Below, piece by piece: positions 27,368 through 35,218 of a stretch of DNA of 64,000 bases. The DNA comes from a bacterium 1XD42-76. Its GTDB lineage: Bacteria > Bacillota > Clostridia > Lachnospirales > Lachnospiraceae. Location of the stretch: positions 248,001 to 312,000 of the forward strand of contig QZDW01000001.1 in assembly GCA_009917545.1 (NCBI GenBank), written 5' to 3'. A program made the translations under genes and the position numbers. Every line of letters starts with the position of its first letter. Position 1 is the first letter of the stretch. The notes beneath the pieces are model-generated. The model was not told where the DNA came from, made no database searches, and was given only the letters and a program-made list of their open reading frames with translations.

Positions 27368-28711
27368 CTATTTCGCTGCCCCATACCCTTTGAAAATCCG
27401 CACATAGAAATCCACATTATCAGGAATCATGTTGCAGTCAATATGCTCATTGACCTGATGGGCTCCGGCAGTCCTGTCACTGTGTTTGATACCCGTTACA
27501 CGGTAAACACTCTTCGTCGGAGTCAGATCACAGTAATATCTGGAATCTGTGCCGCCGGCCAGCATAGACGGCATGACTGTAATCCCCGGATATTTCCCGG
27601 TAAAAATCTCTGTCAACAGGCGATACCCGTAGCTGTCCGTCGTCGAAATTGCAGGCGGGTTGTGGCCCTTAATCAGGCGTACCTTGACTTCCTCCGGAAG
27701 TACCTTGGCAAAATGTGCTTCCAGATCCTCTAACGTCTCACCCGGCAGAAGGCGGCTGTTCGTAACAACGGTCGCCCGTTCCGGTAAAATATTGGCCTGG
27801 TCGCTTCCTGCCGCCATTGTGGCCGCTGTCGTTGTGCGCACCATCTGATTGACCTTTTTATCGGTTTCGGCAAGCGCTTTCAGCTCTTCCCAGTTGGCCT
27901 TTGGATCGCGGTAAAGCTCGCCGAGACGGCCCGGCGTAAAGGGAGCCAGTGCCTTCATTTCCTCAATGACCGGGGCTGTGAGCTTCGCTTCCATGCGGTG
28001 ATTTTCCAACTGCCATACGGCATTTCCAATCTTACCAAGAGCCGTATGTACCGGTGGGAACGCGGAATGTCCGCCTGCATCCTCAACACAGAATTCGTAG
28101 TCGGCATAGCCCTTCTCGCACGTAACAATCGTTGCCACCAGCTTTCCGTCAATCTCAGAGATACCGCCGCACTCGTCGATTACCATGCCAAATTCGATGC
28201 CTCTCTCTTTCAGCTCATCATGCATGATCTGGCAGGCGGCTCCGGGACCTCCCATGATCTCCTCATTATATCCAAACGCCAGGTAGATATCATAATCCGG
28301 CACAAAGCCATCGGCAATCAGCATTTCCAGAGCATCCATGTAAGCCTGCATGTTGCACTTGGAGTCGGTACATCCACGGCCCCACATTACTCCATCCTCA
28401 TCTACATGTGCGGAAAACGGCGGGTATTTCCACATGGAATGATCGCCCTCCGGAACCACATCCTGGTGCGCTGCCATCAGAAGCGGAAGCTTTCCTGACT
28501 GGCCCGTCCCTTTCCAGGTGTAAAGAAGGCCGCATTTTCCGATTATCTCCTTTTTAAACGTCTTGTGAAGCAGAGGATAGGCCTCTTCCAGATATGCGTG
28601 GAGCTTTAAAAATTCTTCCACTCTGGTTTTTTCCGGGTCAGCGCTTGACACCGTCGGGATCTGAACCATACCCTGTAGGTGTTTGATAAAGAGCTTTTTG
28701 TCGTAATTCAT
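27368..28711 (-). CDS. M20 family metallopeptidase, carboxypeptidase PM20D1-like
   Basis: Zinc peptidase of 447 residues. Metal-site motifs: AAHQDVVPEG (His ligand and Asp), WGRGCTDSK (bridging Asp), EEIMGG (catalytic Glu and Glu ligand) and a late TDSRYY. The start is the ATG at 28711 with GGAGGTG 6 bases upstream; the ORF's first ATG at 28726 lies in the ribosome site. No signal peptide, so cytoplasmic. The amidohydrolase facing it suggests a small peptide- or amide-scavenging pair, but they are on separate transcripts. Confidence 0.88.
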   Translation of the reverse strand: MNYDKKLFIKHLQGMVQIPTVSSADPEKTRVEEFLKLHAYLEEAYPLLHKTFKKEIIGKCGLLYTWKGTGQSGKLPLLMAAHQDVVPEGDHSMWKYPPFSAHVDEDGVMWGRGCTDSKCNMQAYMDALEMLIADGFVPDYDIYLAFGYNEEIMGGPGAACQIMHDELKERGIEFGMVIDECGGISEIDGKLVATIVTCEKGYADYEFCVEDAGGHSAFPPVHTALGKIGNAVWQLENHRMEAKLTAPVIEEMKALAPFTPGRLGELYRDPKANWEELKALAETDKKVNQMVRTTTAATMAAGSDQANILPERATVVTNSRLLPGETLEDLEAHFAKVLPEEVKVRLIKGHNPPAISTTDSYGYRLLTEIFTGKYPGITVMPSMLAGGTDSRYYCDLTPTKSVYRVTGIKHSDRTAGAHQVNEHIDCNMIPDNVDFYVRIFKGYGAAK

Positions 28712-28798
28712 TTCTGACACCTCCATAAAATATTTGATACTATCACTTCCCTGTCAATCAGGATGACAAGGTTTTGTGTAAACGCAAAACACTTTGGG

Positions 28799-28907
28799 GT
28801 TTATTATGAAAGTCCGCCGCCGATAGGCGGCATCGATTCAGGGATACTTAATGCGTCTTAACTACTTTCATTCCTGGTGGCATGCTCACCTGTGGGCGCA
28901 GGATGGT
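28799..28907 (-). repeat. Dispersed structured repeat, locus D (best-preserved fold)
   Basis: The clearest unit: CCTGCGCCCACAGGTGAGC, GGAATGAAAGTAGTTAAG, TATCCCTGAATCGATG, the perfect hairpin GCCGCC-TATC-GGCGGC, then GGACTTTCAT. ATGAAAGT pairs with ACTTTCAT to close the unit. It lies upstream of the M20 peptidase promoter region, in the same orientation as the gene. Confidence 0.85.
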
Positions 28908-29126
28908 TACTTTGCTAAACTCTCATTTCCGGTCAACTTTCTCTGAAAAGTGAAACGATCCACTGATTGACAGGGAGCTGATCCACTGTTCCCCAAGGCT
29001 CTCATATATACAGGCGTATCCAATCGTCGAAAAAATCATCTATTGTCATCCCATCGCTGGTAACTTGTATTCAAAAACATATTCAATTTACTATTTCCTT
29101 ATTCTACCATAGCGGACAGGAGAAAA
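28908..29126. other. Intergenic stretch without recognised gene
   Basis: About 220 AT-rich bases between repeat D and the broken small gene. I see no convincing ORF, promoter or RNA. Confidence 0.4.
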
Positions 29127-29382
29127 TCAAGCAGTGCATTTGGATTCCATTATAATCTTCTGTAAAATTTCCTGATAAACCAATCTCATGAATTTTTCTC
29201 TTGCCGCGTATCTCAAAACAATCTGTTTATAATCATAGCCCTCCGCTTTTGGGCTCTATCTGTTCTGTTAAGAAGAGCTTCACAGGGAACCAGCTGTCAA
29301 TATCCTTTCTCTGTGACCGAGTCATATAATAATCGAATTCACCCCTGTACAGGCTATAGGAAATGACAACTTTATTTGCCAT
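29127..29382 (-). pseudogene. Frameshifted small gene of unknown function
   Basis: Two overlapping minus-strand frames read as one protein if one A is removed from the AAAA run near 29245. The first frame starts at ATG 29382 (MANKVVISYSLYRGEFDYYM) and runs 49 codons to a TGA at 29235-29233; the second continues with YDYKQIVLRYAAREKF and ends at 29127. The joined product would be about 85 residues, basic and with protein-like composition on both sides of the shift. I do not recognise the family. Either a decayed gene or a sequencing error. Confidence 0.45.
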
Positions 29383-29398
29383 TCCTTATAGAAATCAC

Positions 29399-29427
29399 TT
29401 TATCTTTTCTATTCAACAATGTATAAT
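29399..29427 (+). promoter_or_regulatory. Candidate promoter of the Uma2 gene
   Basis: TATAAT at 29422-29427 with a weak TTTATC 17 bases upstream, about 50 bases before the chosen start. Confidence 0.4.
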
Positions 29428-29476
29428 AGCAACATGGAGCAGGAAAAAGAATCAGAATATTAGGAGGGATGCTGCT

Positions 29477-30028
29477 ATGGCATCAGTGCCAAGACATGAA
29501 AAGCTTTATACGCTTAATGATATTTACAGCCTGCCGGAAGGCAGCAGGGCAGAGTTGATTGATGGACACATCTACAATATGACTCCACCTACCAGAACAC
29601 ATCAGCGCATTGCTGGGGAACTCTTTGCAACGATCAGGGAATATATCAATCTCAGCAATGGAACCTGTGAAGTCAATATTGCTCCCTTTGCCGTATTTTT
29701 GTGTGCGGATGATTCCAAATATCTGGAACCGGATATCTCTGTAATCTGTGATAAAGATAAGCTGGATGAACATGGATGTCACGGAGCACCAGACTGGATC
29801 ATCGAAATCGTATCCCCTGGCAGCAGGGTCATGGACTACTATACCAAGCTTTCTTTGTATCGGGAAGCCGGTGTACGGGAATATTGGATTGTTGATCCTA
29901 TAAAGCAAATCATTCTGGTCTATGATATGGAACACGATGCGGCACCTGCGATTTATTCTCTTAACGATACCATAAAAGTAAATATCTATGATGATTTGGA
30001 AATCGTTTTTTCTAAATTACAGTTCTGA
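29477..30028 (+). CDS. Uma2 family PD-(D/E)xK nuclease-like protein
   Basis: 183 residues from the ATG at 29477, chosen because AGGAGGG lies 8 bases upstream; the frame is open to 29363 but without a ribosome site. The DUF820/Uma2 core is visible: RAELIDGHIY, YLEPDISVI (Asp) and PDWIIEIVSPGSR (E-x-V/I-SP) followed by Lys in YYTKLSLYREAGVREYW. This is a restriction-endonuclease-like fold. Family members are common as single genes and their role is generally undefined. Confidence 0.85.
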   Translation: MASVPRHEKLYTLNDIYSLPEGSRAELIDGHIYNMTPPTRTHQRIAGELFATIREYINLSNGTCEVNIAPFAVFLCADDSKYLEPDISVICDKDKLDEHGCHGAPDWIIEIVSPGSRVMDYYTKLSLYREAGVREYWIVDPIKQIILVYDMEHDAAPAIYSLNDTIKVNIYDDLEIVFSKLQF

Positions 30029-30075
30029 TCTGCATTCATCGACAATCTGCCTTGATTTTTATAAAAAATATGCTG

Positions 30076-30104
30076 TTGAATTTTACATCAAACTAGGATA
30101 TACT
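30076..30104 (+). promoter_or_regulatory. Promoter of the antitoxin gene
   Basis: TTGAAT (30076-30081), 17-base spacer, TATACT (30099-30104), with AAAGGAG following at about 30114. Confidence 0.65.
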
Positions 30105-30129
30105 AAGGACAGAAAAGGAGAATGCGATT

Positions 30130-30390
30130 ATGCCAAATATCAAACCAATCTCTGATTTGAGAAATTACAGTGACGTGCTCCGTGATGTATCTGTGGGCGC
30201 ACCGGTCTTTCTTACCCAAAATGGGCGTGGGCGCTATGCAATCATTGACATGCAGGACTATGAAAAAACACAGGCAACTCTGAAACTTATAGGTGAGCTT
30301 GCAAAAGGGAAAAAATCAGGAGAGGAAAAGGGATGGCTTTCGTCCTCGGATGTGAAAGCGCATTTCCGGGCAAAGGTAAATGAAGAATAG
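30130..30390 (+). CDS. Type II antitoxin, Phd/YefM family
   Basis: 86 residues. The N-terminus PNIKPISDLRNYSDVLRD and the segment VFLTQNGRGRYAIIDMQDYE are the hallmark DNA-binding half of Phd/YefM antitoxins; the C-terminal 30 residues would be the disordered toxin-binding tail. Promoter and ribosome site are both intact. The stop overlaps the toxin start by 11 bases, as usual for such pairs, but the toxin is truncated, so this is probably an orphan antitoxin. Confidence 0.88.
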   Translation: MPNIKPISDLRNYSDVLRDVSVGAPVFLTQNGRGRYAIIDMQDYEKTQATLKLIGELAKGKKSGEEKGWLSSSDVKAHFRAKVNEE

Positions 30391-30544
30391 CATCCACTAT
30401 TCCCCGGAATCCCAGAACGACCTTGATGAAATCTGGGAATATATTTCCTTTGAATTATGCAATCCACAAGCCACTGAAAATACCGTAAATAAAATCATGA
30501 GCACTGTTGATGAACTGGGGGGGCTACGGTCGACTATTGTGTAA
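30380..30544 (+). pseudogene. Truncated RelE/ParE-type toxin
   Basis: The ORF starts at ATG 30380 inside the antitoxin gene. It encodes 54 residues, with HYSPESQNDLDEIWEYI and a following segment ending VDELGG that match the N-terminal half of RelE/ParE toxins (normally about 95-105 residues). After GG the reading turns to unrelated sequence and stops at 30544. The C-terminal strands that carry RelE/ParE catalytic or gyrase-contact residues are missing, so it should be inactive. Confidence 0.7.
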
Positions 30545-31171
30545 TAAAAGATGATTTTGAAAAGCTCTATAAGGAATTAGTAAGAACCGATGGTATCGTA
30601 TAGATTTCTGCTGTTTACTGACATGATTTAAAGGAGCACATGAAAATATTCCTTGACTGAATATGGCGCTGTGAAACAGCACACAATGGTTTTGCTAAAA
30701 GAAAGCGCATATGATGATTGCATGTGCGGGCAGAGCAAGGCTCGGGGCTATTTAGTGTATAGCACTCATTTATTACATATGGGAATGGTTACACTTGACT
30801 GTTTGCCTATTATTCAATGTAACAAAAGTTATATGCTTTCTGCATTATTAGAGGCTGGAGAAAAATTTTTACTAATGTTAAAAACCATTCAACAGAAATA
30901 AAAAACGTTGCTAGGAGAGATTGACGATTTTTCTGCTTTTTCAAAGCCAAAGCGGCTTTTTGCTTACCTTGGCCTTGATCCGGCAGTAAAACGGTCTGGT
31001 AAATTTGAATCTAATAAAATCTGATATTCCGTGATTACTATCTGAGGAAATGTGAATCAAAACTATAACTTGTATCAATGGGCGCTGTTTTTTTCTTTTA
31101 TCTATTGACATTTATTCGCCGGACTTTTTAAACATCTTATACGGCAGGGGATAGATCTCTTCCATACCCCT
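30545..31171. other. Degraded region between the toxin remnant and the glycan cluster
   Basis: About 630 bases with no intact gene. Includes an open frame at 30653-30901 that resembles nothing I know and an IS110 scrap (listed separately). An out-of-frame stretch at about 30532-30603 (DYCVIKDDFEKLYKELV) looks like the tail of another lost protein. Confidence 0.5.
30905..31024 (+). pseudogene. IS110-family transposase C-terminal fragment
   Basis: 39 codons reading LLGEIDDFSAFSKPKRLFAY then LGLDPAVKRSGKF. This matches the transposase_20 signature of IS110 elements (E-I-x-D-x-x-x-F-x-x-P-K-x-L-x-A-Y-x-G-L-D-P-x-x-x-x-S-G-x-F). No start and no other part of the transposase is nearby. Confidence 0.7.
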
Positions 31172-32326
31172 TCACTCCGCAAAGTGCTTCCTCACATGCA
31201 CAATCTTATATTCCTTTTCGTGATGTAGAAAATAAATTCCCATAAGCCGTTCTGCTAAGAATCCGATATAACGCCCCTGATATCCCCCGTCTTTCTTTCC
31301 ACAGTATTTTTCGCAATACTGAAGGATAGGAAACAGCCACTCACAATACGCGTCCAAAATCTTTTTCCGGGCTATCAGCATATTATAGCCATAATAAAAG
31401 TTCCCATTCTGCAGTTTTAGCGCCGTCTCCTCATAATCCGGCTCCAGGACATGAACTGCCTGCATCATTACATCCCAATCTTCTCCCGAATGGTCGTACC
31501 GATACACGTCTCCAACACTGGGAAAATTCAGAATTGGAATTGTTAATACCACATCAATATCGGAACGTGCCAGTCTTTCAAGTATTTTCCGGTTCACTTC
31601 AAAATGTCTCCGATAATGGCACAGTCCCGCATAATCTGAGCGGTCATTTTTCCAAATCCAGTATAACGCTGTCAGCTCACAATACTGCCCGTTCTTATAT
31701 GAAATATGTTCGCCCTGGTCGTCGCGGATTTCACAGATTTGTTTTTCTGTCAGTGCTGCCCCCACCTGAACCGGAATCTCCCAGTCATACCGGGAAAGAT
31801 TCTCCTTCAGTTCCCGGTCAACATGACACCTGGCTGAATAAACCCGTATAGAAGTTCTGTCTGCCGACCAGTTTGCGTCTCCTTCTGGATTTGCAGGTAG
31901 TTCTTTCGGTAGCTCCTTCTCTAGCATTTTGTATACTTTTCCACTTTTTTCCCGGAGCGTCCCATAATAATTTCCCTGGATCAGGCTCCAAAGATCACTT
32001 TCAAATGCAAGGGGAAGGATGCGGGGATAACCATAACAATGCAGTGTCTCACAGATGGATGGCATGTGTTTTCCCATAACCGCAACGATAATCCATGCTT
32101 CTTTCCCTACTTTAAATTCCGCCTCTTCCAAAGAAACCACCGGGATTCCTAAAATCTCCAATGGATTTCCCTCATGGCTGGATACCAGAAAGCAGTCGAT
32201 TTTAAGTTTGTACGGCTCCCCTTTTAAACAGCATGCTACTTCATATGCTACAAGTCCTGCTCCGAAGATCACCAGGCTTTGGCTCTGTCTCATCGCGTCT
32301 ACTGTCTCTGCTGCATAGTATATCAT
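31172..32326 (-). CDS. DUF4422 glycosyltransferase-like protein with N-terminal Rossmann-like domain (copy 2)
   Basis: 384 residues. Residues about 15-120 form a GxG..A nucleotide-binding-like domain (VIFGAGLVAYEV, later GIPVVSLEEAE). The C-terminal 230 residues are DUF4422, a family found in exopolysaccharide clusters and presumed to transfer sugars: motifs IPVQVGAALTEK, CELTALYWIWKN and CHYRRHF. Strongly similar to the next gene upstream in domain order and sequence, so a duplication. Last gene of the minus-strand glycan cluster; the precise sugar is unknown. Confidence 0.8.
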   Translation of the reverse strand: MIYYAAETVDAMRQSQSLVIFGAGLVAYEVACCLKGEPYKLKIDCFLVSSHEGNPLEILGIPVVSLEEAEFKVGKEAWIIVAVMGKHMPSICETLHCYGYPRILPLAFESDLWSLIQGNYYGTLREKSGKVYKMLEKELPKELPANPEGDANWSADRTSIRVYSARCHVDRELKENLSRYDWEIPVQVGAALTEKQICEIRDDQGEHISYKNGQYCELTALYWIWKNDRSDYAGLCHYRRHFEVNRKILERLARSDIDVVLTIPILNFPSVGDVYRYDHSGEDWDVMMQAVHVLEPDYEETALKLQNGNFYYGYNMLIARKKILDAYCEWLFPILQYCEKYCGKKDGGYQGRYIGFLAERLMGIYFLHHEKEYKIVHVRKHFAE

Positions 32327-32378
32327 CCGTCTCTCTCCCGAATTATTTTCCTGTCGGAAAACATATTGATTCCTATCA

Positions 32379-33518
32379 CTATTTTTCTACAAAGTGTTTT
32401 CTTGCATGGACAATTTTGTATTCTCTCTCATGATACAGAAAATAAATGGACATCAGGCGCTCTGCCAAGAAACCGATATGGCGCCCCTGATATGCATCTC
32501 GATCTCCTGCGCATTGCTCCTCGCAGTAAAACAGGATCGGAAACAGCCAGGCACAATAGTCCTCCAGAATTTCTCTCCGCATGATAAACATGTTATAGGC
32601 ATAGTAAAACTTTCCTGCCTCCAGCTCTTTGGCTGCCTGTGTATATTCCGGAAAAAGTTTACGGATAGCCCCCATCATGATAAGCCAGTCCTCCCATATG
32701 TGGTCTCGTCTGTATACGTTTCCTACCCCATCAAAAACATAGGCTGGAATCGTCAGGACCACATCAATATCGGAAACTTTTAGCTTTTCCAGCAGATTTT
32801 CCGTGATTTCAAAATGCCTCCTATAATGCCCAAGTCCCACATAATCCGAAGTATCATTTTTCCATATCCAATACAATGCCGTCAGTTCACAGTACTGCCT
32901 ATTTTTATGCGAAATATTCTCTCCGCAGTTGTCACAGAGCCTGCAGATGCGTTCTTCTGTCAGAGCCGCTCCTGCCTGGATCGGAATCTCCCAGGAATAC
33001 TGCGCCATATCTTCCTGAATTTTCCTGTCTACATGACATCTGACACTGTAAATTCCTGCCGTTTTTTTCTGTGCTTCCGTAATAGATGGAAGCACGGATG
33101 TTTGCAACTCTTCTTCAAGGGTCAGATAAGGTTGCCCCTGCTTCAGCCGGCTCTCCCGATAAACATTTCCCCGGATCAGGCTCCATAGATCCTTTTCATA
33201 GGTAAGTGAAATTACATTAAAATAGCCATGCTGGGACAGGCTTTCCTGCATAGATACCAAATGTTTATCCACTGCTGCAATCAGAATCAGCGTATCCTTA
33301 TGTAAAATAGGTTCTGCCCCGGCAAAATCAAGAACCGGTATCCCCAGTACATTTTCCGGGTTTCCTTTTAAATCTGATACCATGCAGCATTCTATATGGA
33401 TTTGATATAGTTCTTCCTGTAAACATGCCACCACTTCGCGGGCCATAATTCCTGCTCCGAAAATGGCAATCTGTCCACTTTTTTTCAGCTTCTTCACAAC
33501 GTCATCTGCATAATACAC
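32379..33518 (-). CDS. DUF4422 glycosyltransferase-like protein with N-terminal Rossmann-like domain (copy 1)
   Basis: 379 residues, paralogue of the 31172-32326 protein along its whole length. N-terminal domain with AIFGAGIMAREVVACL and NPENVLGIPVLDF; C-terminal DUF4422 with IPIQAGAALTEERICRL, CELTALYWIWKN and GHYRRHF, ending in HARKHF as in copy 2. The pair is separated by 52 bases. No signal peptide or transmembrane helix, so a cytoplasmic enzyme acting on a soluble or lipid-linked acceptor at the inner face. Confidence 0.8.
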   Translation of the reverse strand: MYYADDVVKKLKKSGQIAIFGAGIMAREVVACLQEELYQIHIECCMVSDLKGNPENVLGIPVLDFAGAEPILHKDTLILIAAVDKHLVSMQESLSQHGYFNVISLTYEKDLWSLIRGNVYRESRLKQGQPYLTLEEELQTSVLPSITEAQKKTAGIYSVRCHVDRKIQEDMAQYSWEIPIQAGAALTEERICRLCDNCGENISHKNRQYCELTALYWIWKNDTSDYVGLGHYRRHFEITENLLEKLKVSDIDVVLTIPAYVFDGVGNVYRRDHIWEDWLIMMGAIRKLFPEYTQAAKELEAGKFYYAYNMFIMRREILEDYCAWLFPILFYCEEQCAGDRDAYQGRHIGFLAERLMSIYFLYHEREYKIVHARKHFVEK

Positions 33519-33542
33519 GATTTTCCTTACCCCTCTGTCTTA

Positions 33543-34091
33543 TTACTTTCTTCTCAGACTTTCCTCGTAGATCACCTGAATCTGCTTGAAATTATTTTCC
33601 TTCGTATACATTTTTCGTGCGTATTCCTGTCCGGCCTCTGCAATTTTTCTGGACTGTTCTGGATGGTTTATGACTTCCATGATCTTCTCTGCAAGTGACT
33701 CATGGCTTCCTGCATGATAAAGATAACCGGTCCTGCCATCCCTAATCAGCTCAGGTGTTGCACCGGAATCAGGGCCAATCACAAAACAGCCTGATAACTG
33801 CGCTTCTATTGTCACCCTGCCGTAGGCCTCTTCTGCACTGCACACGAAAGCAAGGTCCGAGCCGGCATAGAGTTCCTGGACACGGTCACTGACACCGCAT
33901 AATGCAATCTGCTCTTCCAGCTCATAACCGGCTATCATTTGTTCGAGCTCTCTTACGTAATCTGCCTGGCCCTTTCCTATCAACGATAAATGAAACTTCT
34001 CTATGCCTTTTTCCTTCAGAAGCGCACAGGCTCTTATCAGTTCTTCCTGCCCTTTATATCGTACAATTGCCCCTACCATAATCATGTACAC
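33543..34091 (-). CDS. Glycosyltransferase family 4 (GT1-like), C-terminal half of a split gene
   Basis: 182 residues covering only the donor-binding half of a GT-B enzyme: VGAIVRYKGQEELIRA, then the SDLAFVCSAEEAYGRVTIEA region with the conserved Glu pair, and GYLYHAGS. The apparent start is GTG at 34091, inside the end of the upstream frame. The upstream gene ends with the acceptor half, so the two were one gene; the breakpoint is near 34120-34130. Confidence 0.75.
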   Translation of the reverse strand: MYMIMVGAIVRYKGQEELIRACALLKEKGIEKFHLSLIGKGQADYVRELEQMIAGYELEEQIALCGVSDRVQELYAGSDLAFVCSAEEAYGRVTIEAQLSGCFVIGPDSGATPELIRDGRTGYLYHAGSHESLAEKIMEVINHPEQSRKIAEAGQEYARKMYTKENNFKQIQVIYEESLRRK

Positions 34092-35113
34092 CGTTTTTTC
34101 TGCAGGATTTCCCGCCTTTTGCAGAATTGTTCCAGCACTTCAACCGAATCGTATACCACAACAGCAGAAGCCCTTTCCTCAAGTGGAATTAGGCTTTTGA
34201 TATATTCGGAAACGGTAATAATTCTGGCTGCCTTCCGGATCAGTCGCCAAGCATAGCATGGCATAAAAAAACGGTATCCCTGAAATGCCATTGATTCCCT
34301 GAAATGCCATACATAGGGAATACCGCACTTTTCAGCGGCCAGGGCGCCAATATATGTATAGGTTGTATTGCAGTGCACCAAGTCAATCCGGTTCTCTTTC
34401 ATAAAAACCACAAGTTCCTGTCTTGCCTTATAGTTCTTTAGCATCCCGGCCAAAAATCGGATCTTTGTCAGAAGATCTCTATCCTTCGCTACCTCATACC
34501 CCCAATCCTGCGACGGAATATACGTATAGGGGATCTGCTTCTGCTCCAGAAGCGGTGTGCCTGTACCATAGTGCGGAAGGATTACAGCTGTAGCCATACC
34601 GTTTTCCTGCAGTTGGCCGCACAACTCAGCCATACAACGAAAAGCGCCCGAGAACATGTTATTATCCGACGCGATCAAAAGAACTCTGGTTTTACCGTTT
34701 TCTGCAAAATGTATGGGATTCTGCCTTCTGAAATCAGACATATATCTTTTGCACAGTTCCTTATAAAGGTGTAATGTCACAAATATCACTTTCTCAAACC
34801 CAAGCCCATACAGATGTTCTGCTATTTCTTTGTGCAGGTTCGGTAGTGTGGCAATCAAAACCACAGCAGCCTTTTTATACGCTTTCAGTTCATTGATTTC
34901 ATATATGGAAAAACCGCACAGTCCTCTGTCCTCCCAAGGCACTCCTACTTTTTTGCTGACCGCAAAGCCTGTAATCTTTCCAGACAATCCATTGGCCAGA
35001 AGCCTCCTGCATACTAACTCCCCCACCATACCCGCACCATAAAGAATTATATGTCGGTTCTCCCCGAGACAGCGAACCAGCTGTTTTTCCGTATCATACG
35101 TTTGCCTTGTCAT
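34082..35113 (-). CDS. Rossmann-like domain plus glycosyltransferase family 4 N-terminal half (split gene)
   Basis: 343 residues. Residues about 18-125 are the shared GxG..G domain (HIILYGAGMVGELVCRRL). From about 150, VLLIASDNNMFSGAFRCMAE starts a GT-B acceptor domain running through DLVHCNTTYTYIGALAAEKC to IITVSEYIKSLI. The frame then ends in a basic tail at TGA 34084-34082, while the other frame continues LQKAGNPAEKTVYMIMVGA without interruption. One missing base (probably a T after CAATT) restores a full enzyme of about 520 residues. A real mutation or a sequencing error. Confidence 0.75.
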   Translation of the reverse strand: MTRQTYDTEKQLVRCLGENRHIILYGAGMVGELVCRRLLANGLSGKITGFAVSKKVGVPWEDRGLCGFSIYEINELKAYKKAAVVLIATLPNLHKEIAEHLYGLGFEKVIFVTLHLYKELCKRYMSDFRRQNPIHFAENGKTRVLLIASDNNMFSGAFRCMAELCGQLQENGMATAVILPHYGTGTPLLEQKQIPYTYIPSQDWGYEVAKDRDLLTKIRFLAGMLKNYKARQELVVFMKENRIDLVHCNTTYTYIGALAAEKCGIPYVWHFRESMAFQGYRFFMPCYAWRLIRKAARIITVSEYIKSLIPLEERASAVVVYDSVEVLEQFCKRREILQKKRCT

Positions 35114-35218
35114 ATAAGCTCTCCCTATCTGCCATTATGCATGGTTCCTTAAAAAGCTTGCCAAGCGCAATAATTCTTGAAAGCTCCGACAGGCCCATCC
35201 ATATGCACGGTTTGGTTT

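Noticed and set aside
28728-28757. TTGACA-18-ATATTT as promoter of the M20 peptidase at 27368-28711
   Set aside because: The -10 would touch the ribosome site, leaving no room for a leader.
30545-30610. Continuation of the RelE/ParE toxin in another frame
   Set aside because: The residues DYCVIKDDFEKLYKELV do not resemble the missing C-terminal strands of the toxin, so a simple frameshift does not explain the truncation.
30653-30901. 82-residue plus-strand ORF before the IS110 scrap
   Set aside because: No ribosome site, no recognisable family, and it lies in an obviously decayed stretch; kept only as part of the degraded region.
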